From NCBI RefSeq assembly GCF_001182895.1, contig NZ_LFQR01000006.1, positions 1 through 64,000 of the forward strand: DNA of 64,000 bases, in the 5' to 3' direction. A program made the position numbers and the translations under genes. This document shows, one piece after another, positions 1 to 11,539 of this stretch (position 1 is the stretch's first letter; each line of letters begins with the position of its first letter). Under the pieces are notes generated by a model. The model was not told the DNA's origin, ran no database searches, and saw only the letters and a list, made by a program, of their open reading frames with translations. The DNA is from Frateuria defendens. Its GTDB lineage: Bacteria; Pseudomonadota; Gammaproteobacteria; Xanthomonadales; Rhodanobacteraceae.

Positions 1-1162
1 GCCGCAGCGCGCGCTGCGGCAGCATCAGGTCGGCGGCGGTGATCAGCTCGCCGTCGCACATCGCCATCGCGCGTTCGAGGATGTTCTCCAGCTCGCGCAC
101 GTTGCCGGGGAAGTCGTAGTTCTCCAGCGCCTGCTGCGCGTCCGGCTGCAGCTTGCCCGGCGCCGCGCCGCTCTTGGCGGCCAGCTGGCCGAGGATGAAC
201 TCGGCCAGCAGCGGCACGTCGCCGCGGCGCTCGCGCAGCGGCGGCACGCGCAGCTCGATCACGTTGATGCGGTAGAACAGGTCCTGGCGGAACTGGCCAT
301 GCTCGACCAGCGCGCCGAGGTTCTTGTGCGTGGCCGAGAGGATGCGCACGTCCACCGGCACTTCCTCGCGCGCGCCGATCGGGCGCACCGCCTTCTCCTG
401 GATCGCGCGCAGCAGCTTCACCTGCATGTGCAGCGGCAGCTCGGCCACCTCGTCGAGGAACAGCGTGCCGCCGTTGGCGGCCTGGAACAGGCCCTCCTTG
501 TCGACGTGCGCGCCGGTGAAGGAGCCCTTGCGGTGGCCGAAGAACTCGCTCTCCATCAGCTCGGAGGGGATCGCACCGCAGTTGACCGGCACGAACGGCC
601 CGTTGGCGCGCGGGCCCTGCTCGTGGATCAGCCGCGCCACCAGCTCCTTGCCCACGCCCGACTCGCCGGCGATGTACACCGGTGCCTGGTTGCGCGCCAG
701 CTTGGCGATGGTGTGCCGCACCTGCTGCATCGCCGCCGAGGCGCCGATCAGGCGGTCGCGGGCACCGGCGGCGGCGGCGCCGGTGCGGCGCTCCTCGGTG
801 AGCTTGAGCGCGGTGCGCACCAGCCGCCGCAGCATCTGGATGTCCACCGGCTTGGAGACGAAGTCGAAGGCGCCGGCCTTGAGCGCGTTCACCGCCGCGT
901 CCACGTTGCCGTAGGCGGTGATCATCGCCACCGGCGTGTCCGGGTACTGCGCCGCGATCAGCTCGATGATCTGCTGGCCGTCGCCGTCGGGCAGGCGCAT
1001 GTCGGTGAAGCACAGGTCGTAGCTGCGCTCGGACAGTGCGTGCCGCGCGTCGCTCGCGGTGCCGACGGCATCGACCTTGAGGTCCATTCGCCCGAGCGTG
1101 ATGGTGAGCAGCTCGCGGATGTCGCGTTCGTCGTCGATGACCAGGACGGTCTGTGGGCTCAT
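1..1162 (-). CDS. pilR: Sigma-54-dependent response regulator, PilR-like (3' end cut by window edge)
   Basis: An NtrC-family two-component regulator that would activate RNA polymerase containing sigma-54. The receiver domain covers roughly residues 1-120, with acidic residues DDE near residue 10 and the phosphoacceptor Asp54 in FTDMRLPD. The AAA+ domain follows, with Walker A GESGVGKE, a GSFTGA loop (the GAFTGA sigma-54 contact, with Ser replacing Ala) and Walker B GGTLFLDE. The ATG at 1162 begins MSPQTVLVIDDE. The C-terminal helix-turn-helix lies beyond the left edge. The overall sequence resembles PilR, which drives type IV pilin transcription, but the PilS partner is not in view, so the symbol is tentative while the family is secure. 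Confidence 0.85.
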   Translation of the reverse strand, partial: MSPQTVLVIDDERDIRELLTITLGRMDLKVDAVGTASDARHALSERSYDLCFTDMRLPDGDGQQIIELIAAQYPDTPVAMITAYGNVDAAVNALKAGAFDFVSKPVDIQMLRRLVRTALKLTEERRTGAAAAGARDRLIGASAAMQQVRHTIAKLARNQAPVYIAGESGVGKELVARLIHEQGPRANGPFVPVNCGAIPSELMESEFFGHRKGSFTGAHVDKEGLFQAANGGTLFLDEVAELPLHMQVKLLRAIQEKAVRPIGAREEVPVDVRILSATHKNLGALVEHGQFRQDLFYRINVIELRVPPLRERRGDVPLLAEFILGQLAAKSGAAPGKLQPDAQQALENYDFPGNVRELENILERAMAMCDGELITAADLMLPQRALR

Positions 1163-1340
1163 GGGCTCGGGGCGGTGAAGGGAAGGGAGGGCGGGACGAG
1201 GATACCCGCGGCCTCGGTGGGGGGCAAAGGCGGGCAGGACAGGACCGGGGCCGCCGAGGCCGCGCCAACGCCCGGTCGCCGCATGTGCGCCGTGCGATTT
1301 GGGCCGTGCGATGGCCGCAGTCGCCCCAGGCCGGAGCCCA

Positions 1341-2045
1341 TTACCCCCGCGGCACCCTTCGCCGCAGCAGGTGCTTGACCCCCACCGGCAGCAGCGCCAG
1401 CAGGGCGATGGCCGCCAGCGGCAGCAGCACCTCCCGGTGCAGCAGCAGCCCGAGGCCCAGGTGCGGGCTCCGGCCCAGCGCGTCGCCCAGGCCGGCACCC
1501 ACCGAGGTCTCGAACACCAGCGAGGTGGTGCCGCCCAGCCAGGTGGCGGCCAGGAACAGCCACGGCGGGCAGCGCAGCCAGGCCAGGCAGATGGTGACCA
1601 GTCCGAACGGCGCGATCGGCACGAAGCGCACGAACATCGTGTAGCCGGTCGGGTGGCGCTCGAAGCCGTGGTGCAGGCGCGCCACCAGGGGCGGCGGGGG
1701 GCGGCTGCCGTTGCCGAAGGCGTAGCGGCTGGCGAGGTAGAGCACCAGCGAGCCGAGGGTGAGGCCGATGGAGGAATACAGCGTGCCTTCCACGCGGCCG
1801 AAGGCGAAGCCGCCGGCGAGGATGATCACGATGGTGCCGGGGATGCCGGTGGACATCGCCAGGGTCAGCAGGCCGACGTAGGCGGCGCGGCTCAGCCAGG
1901 GATGGGCGGCGATCCCGGCCTCGAACTCCTGCCGGTGCGCGACCAGCTGCTCGGGATGCAGCGGCTTCAGCACGCCGGAGGCGTACAGCGCGATGCCGGC
2001 GGCCACCAGCAACAGCAGGGGCAGGACGGCGCGCAGCCGGCTCAA
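1341..2045 (-). CDS. TVP38/TMEM64 (DedA-like) integral membrane protein
   Basis: A protein of about 234 residues with several hydrophobic segments. The SNARE-associated/VTT core is recognisable from the stretch around STGIPGTIVIILAGGFAFG, followed by a conserved basic loop and RFVPIAPFGLV. Family members are inner-membrane proteins linked to lipid scrambling and envelope integrity; no substrate can be assigned here. No ATG or GTG lies near the domain start. The best start is a TTG at 2045 whose bases overlap the TGA of the upstream deaminase gene, suggesting translational coupling. It is the last gene of a glnS-deaminase-TVP38 unit. Confidence 0.75.
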   Translation of the reverse strand: MSRLRAVLPLLLLVAAGIALYASGVLKPLHPEQLVAHRQEFEAGIAAHPWLSRAAYVGLLTLAMSTGIPGTIVIILAGGFAFGRVEGTLYSSIGLTLGSLVLYLASRYAFGNGSRPPPPLVARLHHGFERHPTGYTMFVRFVPIAPFGLVTICLAWLRCPPWLFLAATWLGGTTSLVFETSVGAGLGDALGRSPHLGLGLLLHREVLLPLAAIALLALLPVGVKHLLRRRVPRG

Positions 2046-2599
2046 TAGTTCGGTCCGTTGGCGCCGTAGTCGGCCAGCACCGCGCGGGCTTCCTCGCGCA
2101 GGATGTCGTAGCGCACGGCGATGCCGCGGCGCTCCAGCTCGCCGATCCAGTCGACCGGCAGCGGGCCTTCGTCGAAGTCGGTGAGTTCCTCCACGTCGCT
2201 GGCGCGGGCGCCGATCAAGAGTTCGTCGACGCCGGCCCACACGGTGGCGCCGTAGCACTGGCAGCACGGCTGCGCGCTGGTGGCGAGGGTGTAGCGGCCG
2301 CCGGCCTCGTTGAGGCGGAACGTGCCCAGGCGCTGCTGCGCGCTCATGTAGGCCATCATCTCGGCGTGCGCCACCGAGCAGCTCTGCGGCACCACGCGGT
2401 TGACGCCGGCGGCGACGAGGCGGCCCTCCTGATCGAACACGGCGGCGCCGAACGGGCCGCCGTCGCCGCGCGCCACGTTCTCGCGCGAGAGCGCGATGGC
2501 GAGGCCCACGCGCTCCTCGTCGGTGCGGTAGAGGCGCCCGAAGTCGGCCACGTCCGTGACCCAGGCGGGCAGGGCGAGCTGGATCTGCAACGGCTGCAT
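2042..2599 (-). CDS. Nucleoside/nucleobase deaminase, cytidine-deaminase superfamily
   Basis: A 185-residue zinc deaminase with both signature motifs: HAE at residues 78-80 (zinc-binding His plus catalytic Glu) and PCCQC at 111-115, where Cys112 and Cys115 complete the zinc site. The fold matches the guanine deaminase/tRNA-adenosine deaminase branch rather than free cytidine deaminase. The extra N-terminal segment of about 35 residues, and a TadA gene being normally located elsewhere, argue for a metabolic guanine or cytosine-type deaminase; the substrate is not decidable from sequence. The gene starts 2 nt after the glnS stop and overlaps the following TVP38 gene. Confidence 0.8.
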   Translation of the reverse strand: MQPLQIQLALPAWVTDVADFGRLYRTDEERVGLAIALSRENVARGDGGPFGAAVFDQEGRLVAAGVNRVVPQSCSVAHAEMMAYMSAQQRLGTFRLNEAGGRYTLATSAQPCCQCYGATVWAGVDELLIGARASDVEELTDFDEGPLPVDWIGELERRGIAVRYDILREEARAVLADYGANGPNY

Positions 2600-2601
2600 G
2601 C

Positions 2602-4371
<1,770 letters not shown>

Positions 4372-4444
4372 CGGGCGAAGCTCGCGGGCGGTGGCTGAAA
4401 CGTCCCAGTTTACCCGCCCGTGCGCCGGCTGGCCCAGCCTGCGT

Positions 4445-5503
4445 CTACGTGGCGGGCGAGGTCGCCCGCCCGGCCACGCACACGCGGTTGCGGCCTTGCG
4501 ATTTGGCGCGGTACAGCGCGAGGTCGGCGCGGTGCATCCAGTCGTTCACGTCGGCGCTTTCCACACCGAGCTCGGCCACGCCCAGGCTCAGCGTCCAGGC
4601 GCCATGCCTGCTGTCGACGCCGAGATGCTCGGCCTGGCGGCGGATGCGCTCGGCCACTTCCGCGGCGCGCGCGATACCGGTCTCGGGCAGCACGATGCCG
4701 AACTCGTCGCCGCCCAGGCGGCCGGGCGTGTCCACGTCGCGCAGGCTGTTGCGCAGCAGGCCGGCGAAGCGGCACAGCAGCGCGTCGCCGGCGGCGTGGC
4801 CGGCGCGGTCGTTGATCGGCTTCAGCCCGTCGACGTCGAGCAGGATCAGGGTGGCCGGCCGCTGGCTGCGCTGGAAGCGCTGCAGCTCGCGCGCGGCCGC
4901 CTCCAGCCAGTGCGCGCGGTTGGGCAGGCCGGTGAGCGGGTCGGTGCGGCTCAGCTGGTCGAGCAGGCGGTTCTGCTGGCGCACCCGCTGGGCCAGCGCG
5001 AAGTTGGCCAGGCTGAGCGCGATGGGGTAGATCACCAGCATCGGCAGGCAGGTAAGGACATTCAACATGTCGCTCACCGGCTGCACGGGGAAGCCCTGCA
5101 GCCAGGCCGCCAGCAGGCAGACCGCCGTCTGCAGCGCCAGCGAGGGGCCGAGCAGCCGCCAGCCGCCGGCGCTCATGCGGTCCATCGCCAGCATGGTCAC
5201 CAGCAGCGCGCTGGGCAGCAGGTTGAACTGCATCATCGCCACCCAGGCGCCGCCGAAGCCGGCGTCGAGAATCAGGTTGAGCCGCTCGACACGCAGCGGG
5301 TGCTCGTTGCGGGCGGCGAGCAGGTAGGCCACGTGCGGCCACACGTAGCCGTTCAGGGCGATCAGCGTCCACAGCCACCACGCCGCCTGCTGCTGGTAGA
5401 GCACGCCGGCCACCGGCAGGGTGCCCAGCCCCAGGCCGAGGATGCGCAGGCGGTAGACCTGGGCGACGAATTTGCGTTGCGCGTCCCGCGGCGCGGCCGG
5501 CAT
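4445..5503 (-). CDS. MASE2-domain diguanylate cyclase
   Basis: A membrane-bound enzyme that makes cyclic di-GMP from two GTP. An N-terminal MASE2 sensor with several membrane segments spans about residues 15-175 (compare [17 protein letters not shown] and [15 protein letters not shown]). A short coiled linker leads to the GGDEF domain. The catalytic motif GGDEF is intact at residues 264-268, and an inhibitory I-site RDVD at 255-258 stands exactly five residues upstream, so product feedback inhibition is expected. The ATG at 5503 is chosen over an upstream in-frame ATG because a strong ribosome binding site, GGGGAGAGG, precedes it at the correct distance. The ligand of the MASE2 domain is unknown. 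Confidence 0.93.
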   Translation of the reverse strand: MPAAPRDAQRKFVAQVYRLRILGLGLGTLPVAGVLYQQQAAWWLWTLIALNGYVWPHVAYLLAARNEHPLRVERLNLILDAGFGGAWVAMMQFNLLPSALLVTMLAMDRMSAGGWRLLGPSLALQTAVCLLAAWLQGFPVQPVSDMLNVLTCLPMLVIYPIALSLANFALAQRVRQQNRLLDQLSRTDPLTGLPNRAHWLEAAARELQRFQRSQRPATLILLDVDGLKPINDRAGHAAGDALLCRFAGLLRNSLRDVDTPGRLGGDEFGIVLPETGIARAAEVAERIRRQAEHLGVDSRHGAWTLSLGVAELGVESADVNDWMHRADLALYRAKSQGRNRVCVAGRATSPAT

Positions 5504-5715
5504 GACGCCTCTCCCCGTGGTGACAGTCGAAGTCTGGGTGGCGCCGACTTTAGAGTCTGTGACGGGCTGCCCGGTAGCCCCGCGAAACGGTGTGGGCGAA
5601 AGCACCGGAGCGAGCGGCCCTCGCCCGGTCTTGCCCGCCCGGCCGCGTGCGGCATCCCCGCGCAGCGCGCGCCGCCGCGCTTGCGCCGCGCCGGGCGGCG
5701 GCGGTAGCGTGGGCC

Positions 5716-5991
5716 ATGCGCATCGCCTATCGAGCCGACAACCTGATCGATGCCCACCTGGTCAAGGACGCGCTGGAGCGCGAGGCGATCCCCGCCTTCG
5801 TCGCCGGCGAATACCTGACCGGCGGCATCGGCCAGCTGCCCGCGCTCGATTACCTCGCCGTGATGGTGCCCGAGGCCAGCATCGCGGCGGCGGAGGCGAT
5901 CGTGCGGCGCGTCGCGGACGACCTGGCCGAGGCCCGCGTGGCCATCGCCGACTGGGACGGCCTCGACGGCGCGGCGCTCGGCGCAGGCTGA
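5716..5991 (+). CDS. DUF2007-domain small protein
   Basis: A 91-residue soluble protein beginning MRIAYRADNLIDAHLVKDAL, matching the DUF2007 family (putative signal-transducing proteins). Members share a ferredoxin-like fold in which the chain reads addresses such as EREAIPAFVAGEYL followed by LPALDYLAVMVPE. No biochemical role is established for the family. The ATG at 5716 is used because homology begins there; the longer upstream reading frame is Arg/Ala-rich noise. It stands alone between the diguanylate cyclase and apt. Confidence 0.7.
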   Translation: MRIAYRADNLIDAHLVKDALEREAIPAFVAGEYLTGGIGQLPALDYLAVMVPEASIAAAEAIVRRVADDLAEARVAIADWDGLDGAALGAG

Positions 5992-6114
5992 GCCGCCGCG
6001 CTTTCCATCCATGCCAGCGACGCCCGCCGGTGCCCCGAGGCGCCGGCGCGGGCGGTGCGCGGCGATCATCACCAATGCGGGCCGGCGTGCGGCCGGCCCG
6101 AGGGGAGCCAAGAC

Positions 6115-6633
6115 ATGCAGGACTTCCAGACGCTGATCCGCGAGGTGCCGGATTTCCCCACCCCGGGCGTCATCTTCCGCGACATCACCCCGCTCCTGGC
6201 CGACGCCGGCGCCTTCGCGCGCTGCATCGACGCGCTGGCCGAGCCCTGGCTGGGGCAGGGCGTGCAGGCGGTGTGCGGCATCGAATCGCGCGGCTTCATC
6301 TTCGGCGCCGCGCTGGCGCAGAAGCTCAACGCCGGCTTCGTGCCGCTGCGCAAGCCGGGCAAGCTGCCGCCGCCGGTGGTGGAGGAGCGCTACCAGCTTG
6401 AATACGGCGTCGACCGGCTCCAGATTCGCGAGGGTGCGCTCAAGCCCGGCGAGCGCGTGCTGCTCGCCGACGACGTGCTCGCCACCGGCGGCACCCTGGC
6501 CGCCGCGCGGGCGCTGGTGGAACGCTTCGGCGTCGCGCTGGCCGGTGCCTGCGTAGTGATCGAGCTGGAGGCCATGCAGGGACGCAAGCGCTGGAACGGC
6601 ACCTCGCCGCTGCGCGCGCTGGTGCGCTACTGA
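6115..6633 (+). CDS. apt: Adenine phosphoribosyltransferase
   Basis: A purine salvage enzyme converting adenine and PRPP to AMP plus pyrophosphate in the cytoplasm. The 172-residue length is typical. Visible hallmarks are the N-terminal [17 protein letters not shown], the ESRGFIFG loop, and the PRPP-binding signature [13 protein letters not shown] near residues 118-130. The ATG at 6115 is preceded by AGGGGAG. The next gene, msrA, follows after about 60 nt on the same strand and could be cotranscribed. Confidence 0.96.
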   Translation: MQDFQTLIREVPDFPTPGVIFRDITPLLADAGAFARCIDALAEPWLGQGVQAVCGIESRGFIFGAALAQKLNAGFVPLRKPGKLPPPVVEERYQLEYGVDRLQIREGALKPGERVLLADDVLATGGTLAAARALVERFGVALAGACVVIELEAMQGRKRWNGTSPLRALVRY

Positions 6634-6692
6634 AACCGTCCGTGCCGATCCACCCGGCGGGCGAACCTCTCGACTATCGAAGGAGAACCGTC

Positions 6693-7349
<657 letters not shown>

Positions 7350-7376
7350 GCCCCGCGCCCGCGCCGCGGCGGACGC

Positions 7377-8357
7377 CTACGGCGCCGGATGCACGGCCTT
7401 GTCGTGCTTGTCGTGCTTGTCGTGCTTGTCGTGCGTCGCCGCGGCCTGGCCCTCGGGCTTCAGCAGTTCGGGCGGCAGGCTGCGGATGACCTCGGCGAAG
7501 CGGGTGAGGAAGGCGCCCACCGAGGAGCTCTTGCGCCACACCAGCGCGATGCGCCGGCTCGGCGGATGGCCGGCGAATTCCAAGAGGTGCACGTTGTCCG
7601 TGCGCGGCACCGGCGGCTTGATCGCCAGGGTGGGCAGCAGGGTGATGCCGACGTTGGCCGCCACCATCTGCCGCAGCGTCTCCAGGCTGGTGGCGCGGAA
7701 GCCGGATTTCTCGCTGGCGCCGGCGAGCTGGCACACCTCCAGCGCCTGGTCGCGCAGGCAGTGGCCGTCTTCCAGCAGCAGCAGGTTCTGGTCCTCGAGG
7801 TCGGCCAGCTTGAGGCGGCCGTGGTGGTGCGCCAGCGGATGGCGCTCGGGCACGGCCAGCACGAAGGGCTCCTCGAACAGGAACTCCGCGTGCAGGCTGT
7901 CCTCGTGCAGCGGCAGGGCGAGCATGCCCGCGTCGAGCGAGCCCTCGCGCAGCAGCTTGATGATCTGCTCGGTCTTCTCCTCGCGCAGCAGCAGTTCCAG
8001 ACGCGGGTAGCGCTCGCGCACCAGCGGCACCAGGTGCGGCAAGAGGTAGGGGCCGAGGGTGGGAAAGATCCCCAGCCGCAGCGTGCCGGACTCGGGGTCG
8101 CGCGTGCGCTGGGCGATCGCCTTGATCTCGTTGATCTCGGCCAGCACGCCGCGGGCGCGGCGGGCGATCTCCCGGCCGGTCTCGGTGAGCAGCACCTTGC
8201 GCGGCGTGCGCTCCACCAGCGGCACGCCCAGCTCGTCCTCCAGCTTCTTGATCTGGGTGGACAAGGTGGGCTGGCTGACGAAGCTGGCCTCGGCGGCTCG
8301 GCCGAAATGGCGGTGCTCGGCCAGGGCCACCAGGTAGTGCAGGTCACGCAGGTTCAT
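7377..8357 (-). CDS. oxyR: Hydrogen peroxide sensor OxyR (LysR family)
   Basis: A LysR-type regulator with an N-terminal winged helix-turn-helix (residues 1-60) and a peroxide-sensing effector domain. The redox pair is intact: Cys200 in EDGHCLRDQ and Cys209 in LEVCQ, equivalent to Cys199 and Cys208 of E. coli OxyR, which form a disulfide on oxidation. At 326 residues it exceeds the usual ~305 because of a hydrophilic C-terminal tail containing [12 protein letters not shown], encoded by a 9-bp tandem repeat. It is convergent with msrA. An OxyR-type operator lies 20-34 nt upstream of the start, consistent with autoregulation. Confidence 0.96.
   Translation of the reverse strand: MNLRDLHYLVALAEHRHFGRAAEASFVSQPTLSTQIKKLEDELGVPLVERTPRKVLLTETGREIARRARGVLAEINEIKAIAQRTRDPESGTLRLGIFPTLGPYLLPHLVPLVRERYPRLELLLREEKTEQIIKLLREGSLDAGMLALPLHEDSLHAEFLFEEPFVLAVPERHPLAHHHGRLKLADLEDQNLLLLEDGHCLRDQALEVCQLAGASEKSGFRATSLETLRQMVAANVGITLLPTLAIKPPVPRTDNVHLLEFAGHPPSRRIALVWRKSSSVGAFLTRFAEVIRSLPPELLKPEGQAAATHDKHDKHDKHDKAVHPAP
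7398..7433. repeat. Four perfect tandem copies of a 9-bp unit in the oxyR 3' end
   Basis: The unit CTTGTCGTG is repeated four times without mismatch on the plus strand. Read in oxyR it encodes His-Asp-Lys triplets. The unit is a multiple of three, so copy-number change would lengthen or shorten the tail without breaking the frame. Confidence 0.95.
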
Positions 8358-8376
8358 GGTGCTTGCCCCTAAATCA

Positions 8377-8391
8377 ATAGTTGATGGCTAT
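8377..8391. promoter_or_regulatory. Predicted OxyR operator half (ATAG-N7-CTAT)
   Basis: ATAGTTGATGGCTAT matches the OxyR dimer motif ATAGnTnnnAnCTAT at 9 of 10 defined positions (a G stands for the internal A). It sits 20 bp upstream of the oxyR start and about 45 bp before the first hairpin of the divergent putative RNA. A second, clearly matching half-site was not found. A TATGAT box at 8389-8394 on the plus strand overlaps its edge. Confidence 0.55.
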
Positions 8392-8400
8392 GATTGTGAT

Positions 8401-8553
8401 GCAATCAATCAATTAGAACAATGCGGCTCGGGCGCGTAGCTTTAGCAGCGGCTCGCAGCCCCTACGAGCCTGCCCGTTCCGCGCGCTTTCCCCCTCCCTC
8501 GGCGCGCGGCACTCCGAACCGGCGCGAAGCTTCGCTTCGACGCCGGTTTTTTT
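8401..8553 (+). ncRNA. Putative OxyR-adjacent small RNA with a C-rich hairpin loop
   Basis: This stretch between divergent oxyR and the M1 peptidase has no plausible reading frame but folds into three consecutive stems. GGCTCG (8425-8430) pairs with CGAGCC (8465-8470). A perfect 8-bp stem, CCGCGCGC (8479-8486) with GCGCGCGG (8502-8509), displays a 15-nt pyrimidine loop containing CCCCCTCCC. The third is an intrinsic terminator ending at 8553. C-rich loops that pair with Shine-Dalgarno sequences are known from other bacterial small RNAs, and OxyS of E. coli is likewise divergent from oxyR. The 5' end is a guess from a TATGAT box at 8389-8394; the promoter is not resolved. No sequence similarity to OxyS is claimed. 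Confidence 0.45.
8517..8553 (+). terminator. Intrinsic terminator of the putative small RNA
   Basis: AACCGGCG (8517-8524) pairs with CGCCGGTT (8541-8548), closing an inner GAAGC/GCTTC-rich segment, and is followed directly by a run of T residues on the plus strand. The minus strand has no T-run, so it serves plus-strand transcription only. No annotated plus-strand gene ends nearby, which implies a transcript starting in this gap. Confidence 0.85.
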
Positions 8554-8812
8554 ATTCCCGGTTTTTCGTGTCGGCGAGTCGCGGGACGAGCTGCGAACCC
8601 TGCGGCGCGCGGAAAGGAGCCGCCGGGCCGTGCATGCCAGGGAAAAGCGTAGACGTAATGGGGCCGGCCCGGATCAAGCCAAGCTCCGCCGCCGCGCGAC
8701 CCGGTGCGGGCAGGAGGGCGGCAGGCCGCCGGGCGACCATGCCTTTTGGCACTGTGTCGCAAGTCATGGCCGACCTAGCGTGGCCCTCCTTTGCCCCACC
8801 CTGGGAGTCCCC

Positions 8813-11494
8813 ATGCGCCGTCTCGTCCGCCCCCTCGTGCTCACCGCGCTCGCCGCCTGCTGCGGCGCGGCATTCGCCGCCGCTCCCGCCGATGAGGTGC
8901 CCCACGGCAAGCTGCCGCGCTGGGCGGTGCCGGAGCAGTACCGGCTCGCCTTCAAGGTCGATCCCAAGCAGCAGGATTTCTCCGGCACCACCACCATCAA
9001 GGTGGAGCTCAAGCAGGCCGCCGACCACGTGTGGCTGCACGGGCGCGAGCTGAAGGTGTCCAAGGTCACCGTGACCGACGCGGCCGGCAAGTCGCGCGCG
9101 GGCAAGTACGTGGACGCGGCGCCGAAGGAGGGCGTGGTTCGGATCGACTTCGGCGCCACGCTCAAGCCGCAGGCGATCACGCTCGCCATCGACTACAGCG
9201 CGCCGCTCAACCAGCAGCTGCAGGGCCTGTACAAGGTCAGCCACAAGGGCGAACCCTATGCGATGACGCAGATGGAGCCGATCAGCGCGCGCTACGCCTT
9301 CCCCGGCTTCGACCAGCCCGACTTCAAGACGCCCTACACCATCAGCCTCACCATTCCCAACGACGAAGTGGGCGTGGCCAACACCAAGCAGGTCAAGGAG
9401 ACGCCGGCCGGCGCCGGCTGGAAGACGCTGGACTTCGCCCAGACCCCGCCGCTGCCCACCTACCTGGTCGCCTTCGGCGTCGGTCCGTGGGACCTGCAGC
9501 CCGGCCCGACCATCCAGCCGGACAGCTACCGCAGCGAGGCGATCGCGTTGCGCGGCGTGGCCGCGCGCGGCGAGGGCCATCGCATGCAGCACGTGCTGGG
9601 CGAGACGCCGAGCATCATCAAGACGCTGGAGGACTACTACGGCTTCGGCTATCCCTTCGGCAAGCTCGACCTGGTGGCCGCGCCGGACTTCTCCGCCGGC
9701 GCGATGGAGAACCCCGGCTTCGTCACCTTCCGCGACTGGCTGCTGCTGCTCGATCCGGATTCCCCGGCGCAGTACGTGCGCGGCTCCTTCAACGTCACCG
9801 CGCACGAGCTGGCCCACCAGTGGACCGGCGACACCGTGACCATGGCCTGGTGGGACGACCTGTGGCTCAACGAGGCCTTCGCCACCTGGATGCAGCAGAA
9901 GGTGACGCAGAAGGTGCACCCCGAATACCGTGCCGACCTCGACCGCGTGCGCGGGGCGCAGATGGCGATGAACGGCGACAGCCTGGTCACCACGCGCAAG
10001 ATCCGCCAGCCGATCACCGGCAACGGCGACATCGAGACCGCCTTCGACGCCATCACCTACCAGAAGGGCGCCGCCGTGCTCGGCATGTTCGAGGGCTACG
10101 TGGGCGAGGGCACCTTCCGGCAGGGCATGCGTGGCTACATCCAGCAGCACAAGTACGGCAACGCCACCGCCGACGACCTGATCGACGCCATCGCCAAGGC
10201 CGCCGACAGGGGGCAGGACTTCAAGCAGGCCTTCCGCAGCTTCCTCGACCAGCCCGGCGTGCCCTACGTGCAGACCCATCTCGCGCAGCAGGGCGGCAAG
10301 ACCGTGCTGGAGCTCAAGCAGAGCCGCTACCTGCCCTACGGCAGCAAGGGCGACGCCAACCATGTGTGGGGCGTGCCGATGTGCGTGCGCTACGGCGTGG
10401 CCTCCGGCAGCAAGGTGAGCTGCGAGCTGCTCGACAAGCCCGAGGGCGCGATCGTGCTGGAAGGCGCCAGCCCCTCGACCTGGGTGTTGCCCAACGCCAA
10501 CGGCAGCGGCTACTACCGCTTCGGCATGGCCAAGGCCGACCTCGCCGCGCTCGGCAAGCAGATCGGCAAGCTCGACGACGCCGAGCAGCTGGCCTACGCC
10601 GACGCGGTGAACGCCGCCTTCCGCCACGGCGACCTCACCGCCGGCGACGTGCTGGCCGCGCTCGAGCCGCTCGCCGCCGCCAAGCCGCGCGAGGTGGCCA
10701 CCGCGCCGCTCGGCACCGTCGACTGGATCTACCACCAGGCGGCGCAGACCGACGCCCAGCGCGCACGCATCGTCGCCTGGGTGAAGAGCGCCTACCTGCC
10801 GCGCCTGGAAGCCCTCGGCTATGCCCGCAAGGCGGGCGAGGCCGACGGCGACTCGCTGCTGCGCAGCACGCTGGCCGAGCGGCTCGGCCTCGGCTACAAG
10901 CTGCCGGAGGTGCGCGCCCCGCTGCTCAAGCAGGGCGATGCCGCGCTCAAGACGAAGGACGGCCATCTCGACCTCGCCGCCGCCGACCCGGACCTGCTCG
11001 GCGCGGCGCTGGGCGTGGCGGTGCAGGAGCACGGCAAGAGCACCGTCGACGCGCTGATCGCCGAACTGCCCAAGACCAGCGACCCGGCGCAGCGCAACGC
11101 CATCCTCGCCGGCCTGGCCGCCGCCGACGCGCCGGCCCTGGCCGAGCAGGTGCGCAACTTCGCCCTGGATAAGCAGGTGAAGGTGGGCGAGATGGCCGCA
11201 CTGCTGCGCGAAGGCCGCGACACCCAGGCCCAGCGCGATGCGGTGTGGAACTGGTCGGTGGCCAACTACGACAAGATCGTGGGCCGCACCGGCAGCTTCG
11301 CCGGCGGCCGCCTGCCGGCCCTGATGGGCGGCGGCGGCTGCTCGCAGCCCGAGGCCGACCGCCTGCAGGCGTTCTTCAAGACCCGCGCCAAGGACGTCAC
11401 CGGCGCCGAACGCGGCCTGGCCCAGACCACCGAGGCCACCCTGCTGTGCGCGGCGCTCAAGGGCAAGCAGGATCCGGCGTCGATCCTGCGCTGA
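8813..11494 (+). CDS. Secreted M1-family zinc aminopeptidase
   Basis: An 893-residue M1 metallopeptidase that removes N-terminal amino acids from peptides. A signal peptide (MRRLVRPLVLTALAACCGAA then AFA-A) points to export to the periplasm or beyond. The substrate-binding GAMEN motif and the zinc site HELAHQ, with the second Glu 18 residues later in LNEAF, are intact. An ERAP1-like C-terminal domain completes the chain. This architecture is the eukaryote-like aminopeptidase N type common in xanthomonads rather than cytosolic E. coli PepN. The ATG at 8813 follows GGGAG and begins the signal peptide; the reading frame extends upstream without homology. A strong terminator follows. Confidence 0.93.
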   Translation: MRRLVRPLVLTALAACCGAAFAAAPADEVPHGKLPRWAVPEQYRLAFKVDPKQQDFSGTTTIKVELKQAADHVWLHGRELKVSKVTVTDAAGKSRAGKYVDAAPKEGVVRIDFGATLKPQAITLAIDYSAPLNQQLQGLYKVSHKGEPYAMTQMEPISARYAFPGFDQPDFKTPYTISLTIPNDEVGVANTKQVKETPAGAGWKTLDFAQTPPLPTYLVAFGVGPWDLQPGPTIQPDSYRSEAIALRGVAARGEGHRMQHVLGETPSIIKTLEDYYGFGYPFGKLDLVAAPDFSAGAMENPGFVTFRDWLLLLDPDSPAQYVRGSFNVTAHELAHQWTGDTVTMAWWDDLWLNEAFATWMQQKVTQKVHPEYRADLDRVRGAQMAMNGDSLVTTRKIRQPITGNGDIETAFDAITYQKGAAVLGMFEGYVGEGTFRQGMRGYIQQHKYGNATADDLIDAIAKAADRGQDFKQAFRSFLDQPGVPYVQTHLAQQGGKTVLELKQSRYLPYGSKGDANHVWGVPMCVRYGVASGSKVSCELLDKPEGAIVLEGASPSTWVLPNANGSGYYRFGMAKADLAALGKQIGKLDDAEQLAYADAVNAAFRHGDLTAGDVLAALEPLAAAKPREVATAPLGTVDWIYHQAAQTDAQRARIVAWVKSAYLPRLEALGYARKAGEADGDSLLRSTLAERLGLGYKLPEVRAPLLKQGDAALKTKDGHLDLAAADPDLLGAALGVAVQEHGKSTVDALIAELPKTSDPAQRNAILAGLAAADAPALAEQVRNFALDKQVKVGEMAALLREGRDTQAQRDAVWNWSVANYDKIVGRTGSFAGGRLPALMGGGGCSQPEADRLQAFFKTRAKDVTGAERGLAQTTEATLLCAALKGKQDPASILR

Positions 11495-11507
11495 GGTTTG
11501 CCTGGAA

Positions 11508-11535
11508 CCGGGCCGATGCGCACGGCATCGGCCCG
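11508..11535. other. Perfect 10-bp inverted repeat after the M1 peptidase gene
   Basis: GGGCCGATGC and GCATCGGCCC pair around a 4- to 6-nt loop just before the main terminator. There is no T-run, so it may act as a 3' stabilising hairpin or pause site. Confidence 0.6.
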
Positions 11536-11539
11536 GCAG

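Noticed and set aside
8744-8763. Sigma-54-like promoter TTGGCACTGTGTCGCAAG before the M1 peptidase
   Set aside because: The distance between GG and GC is one base short of the required spacing, so it is unlikely to be recognised.
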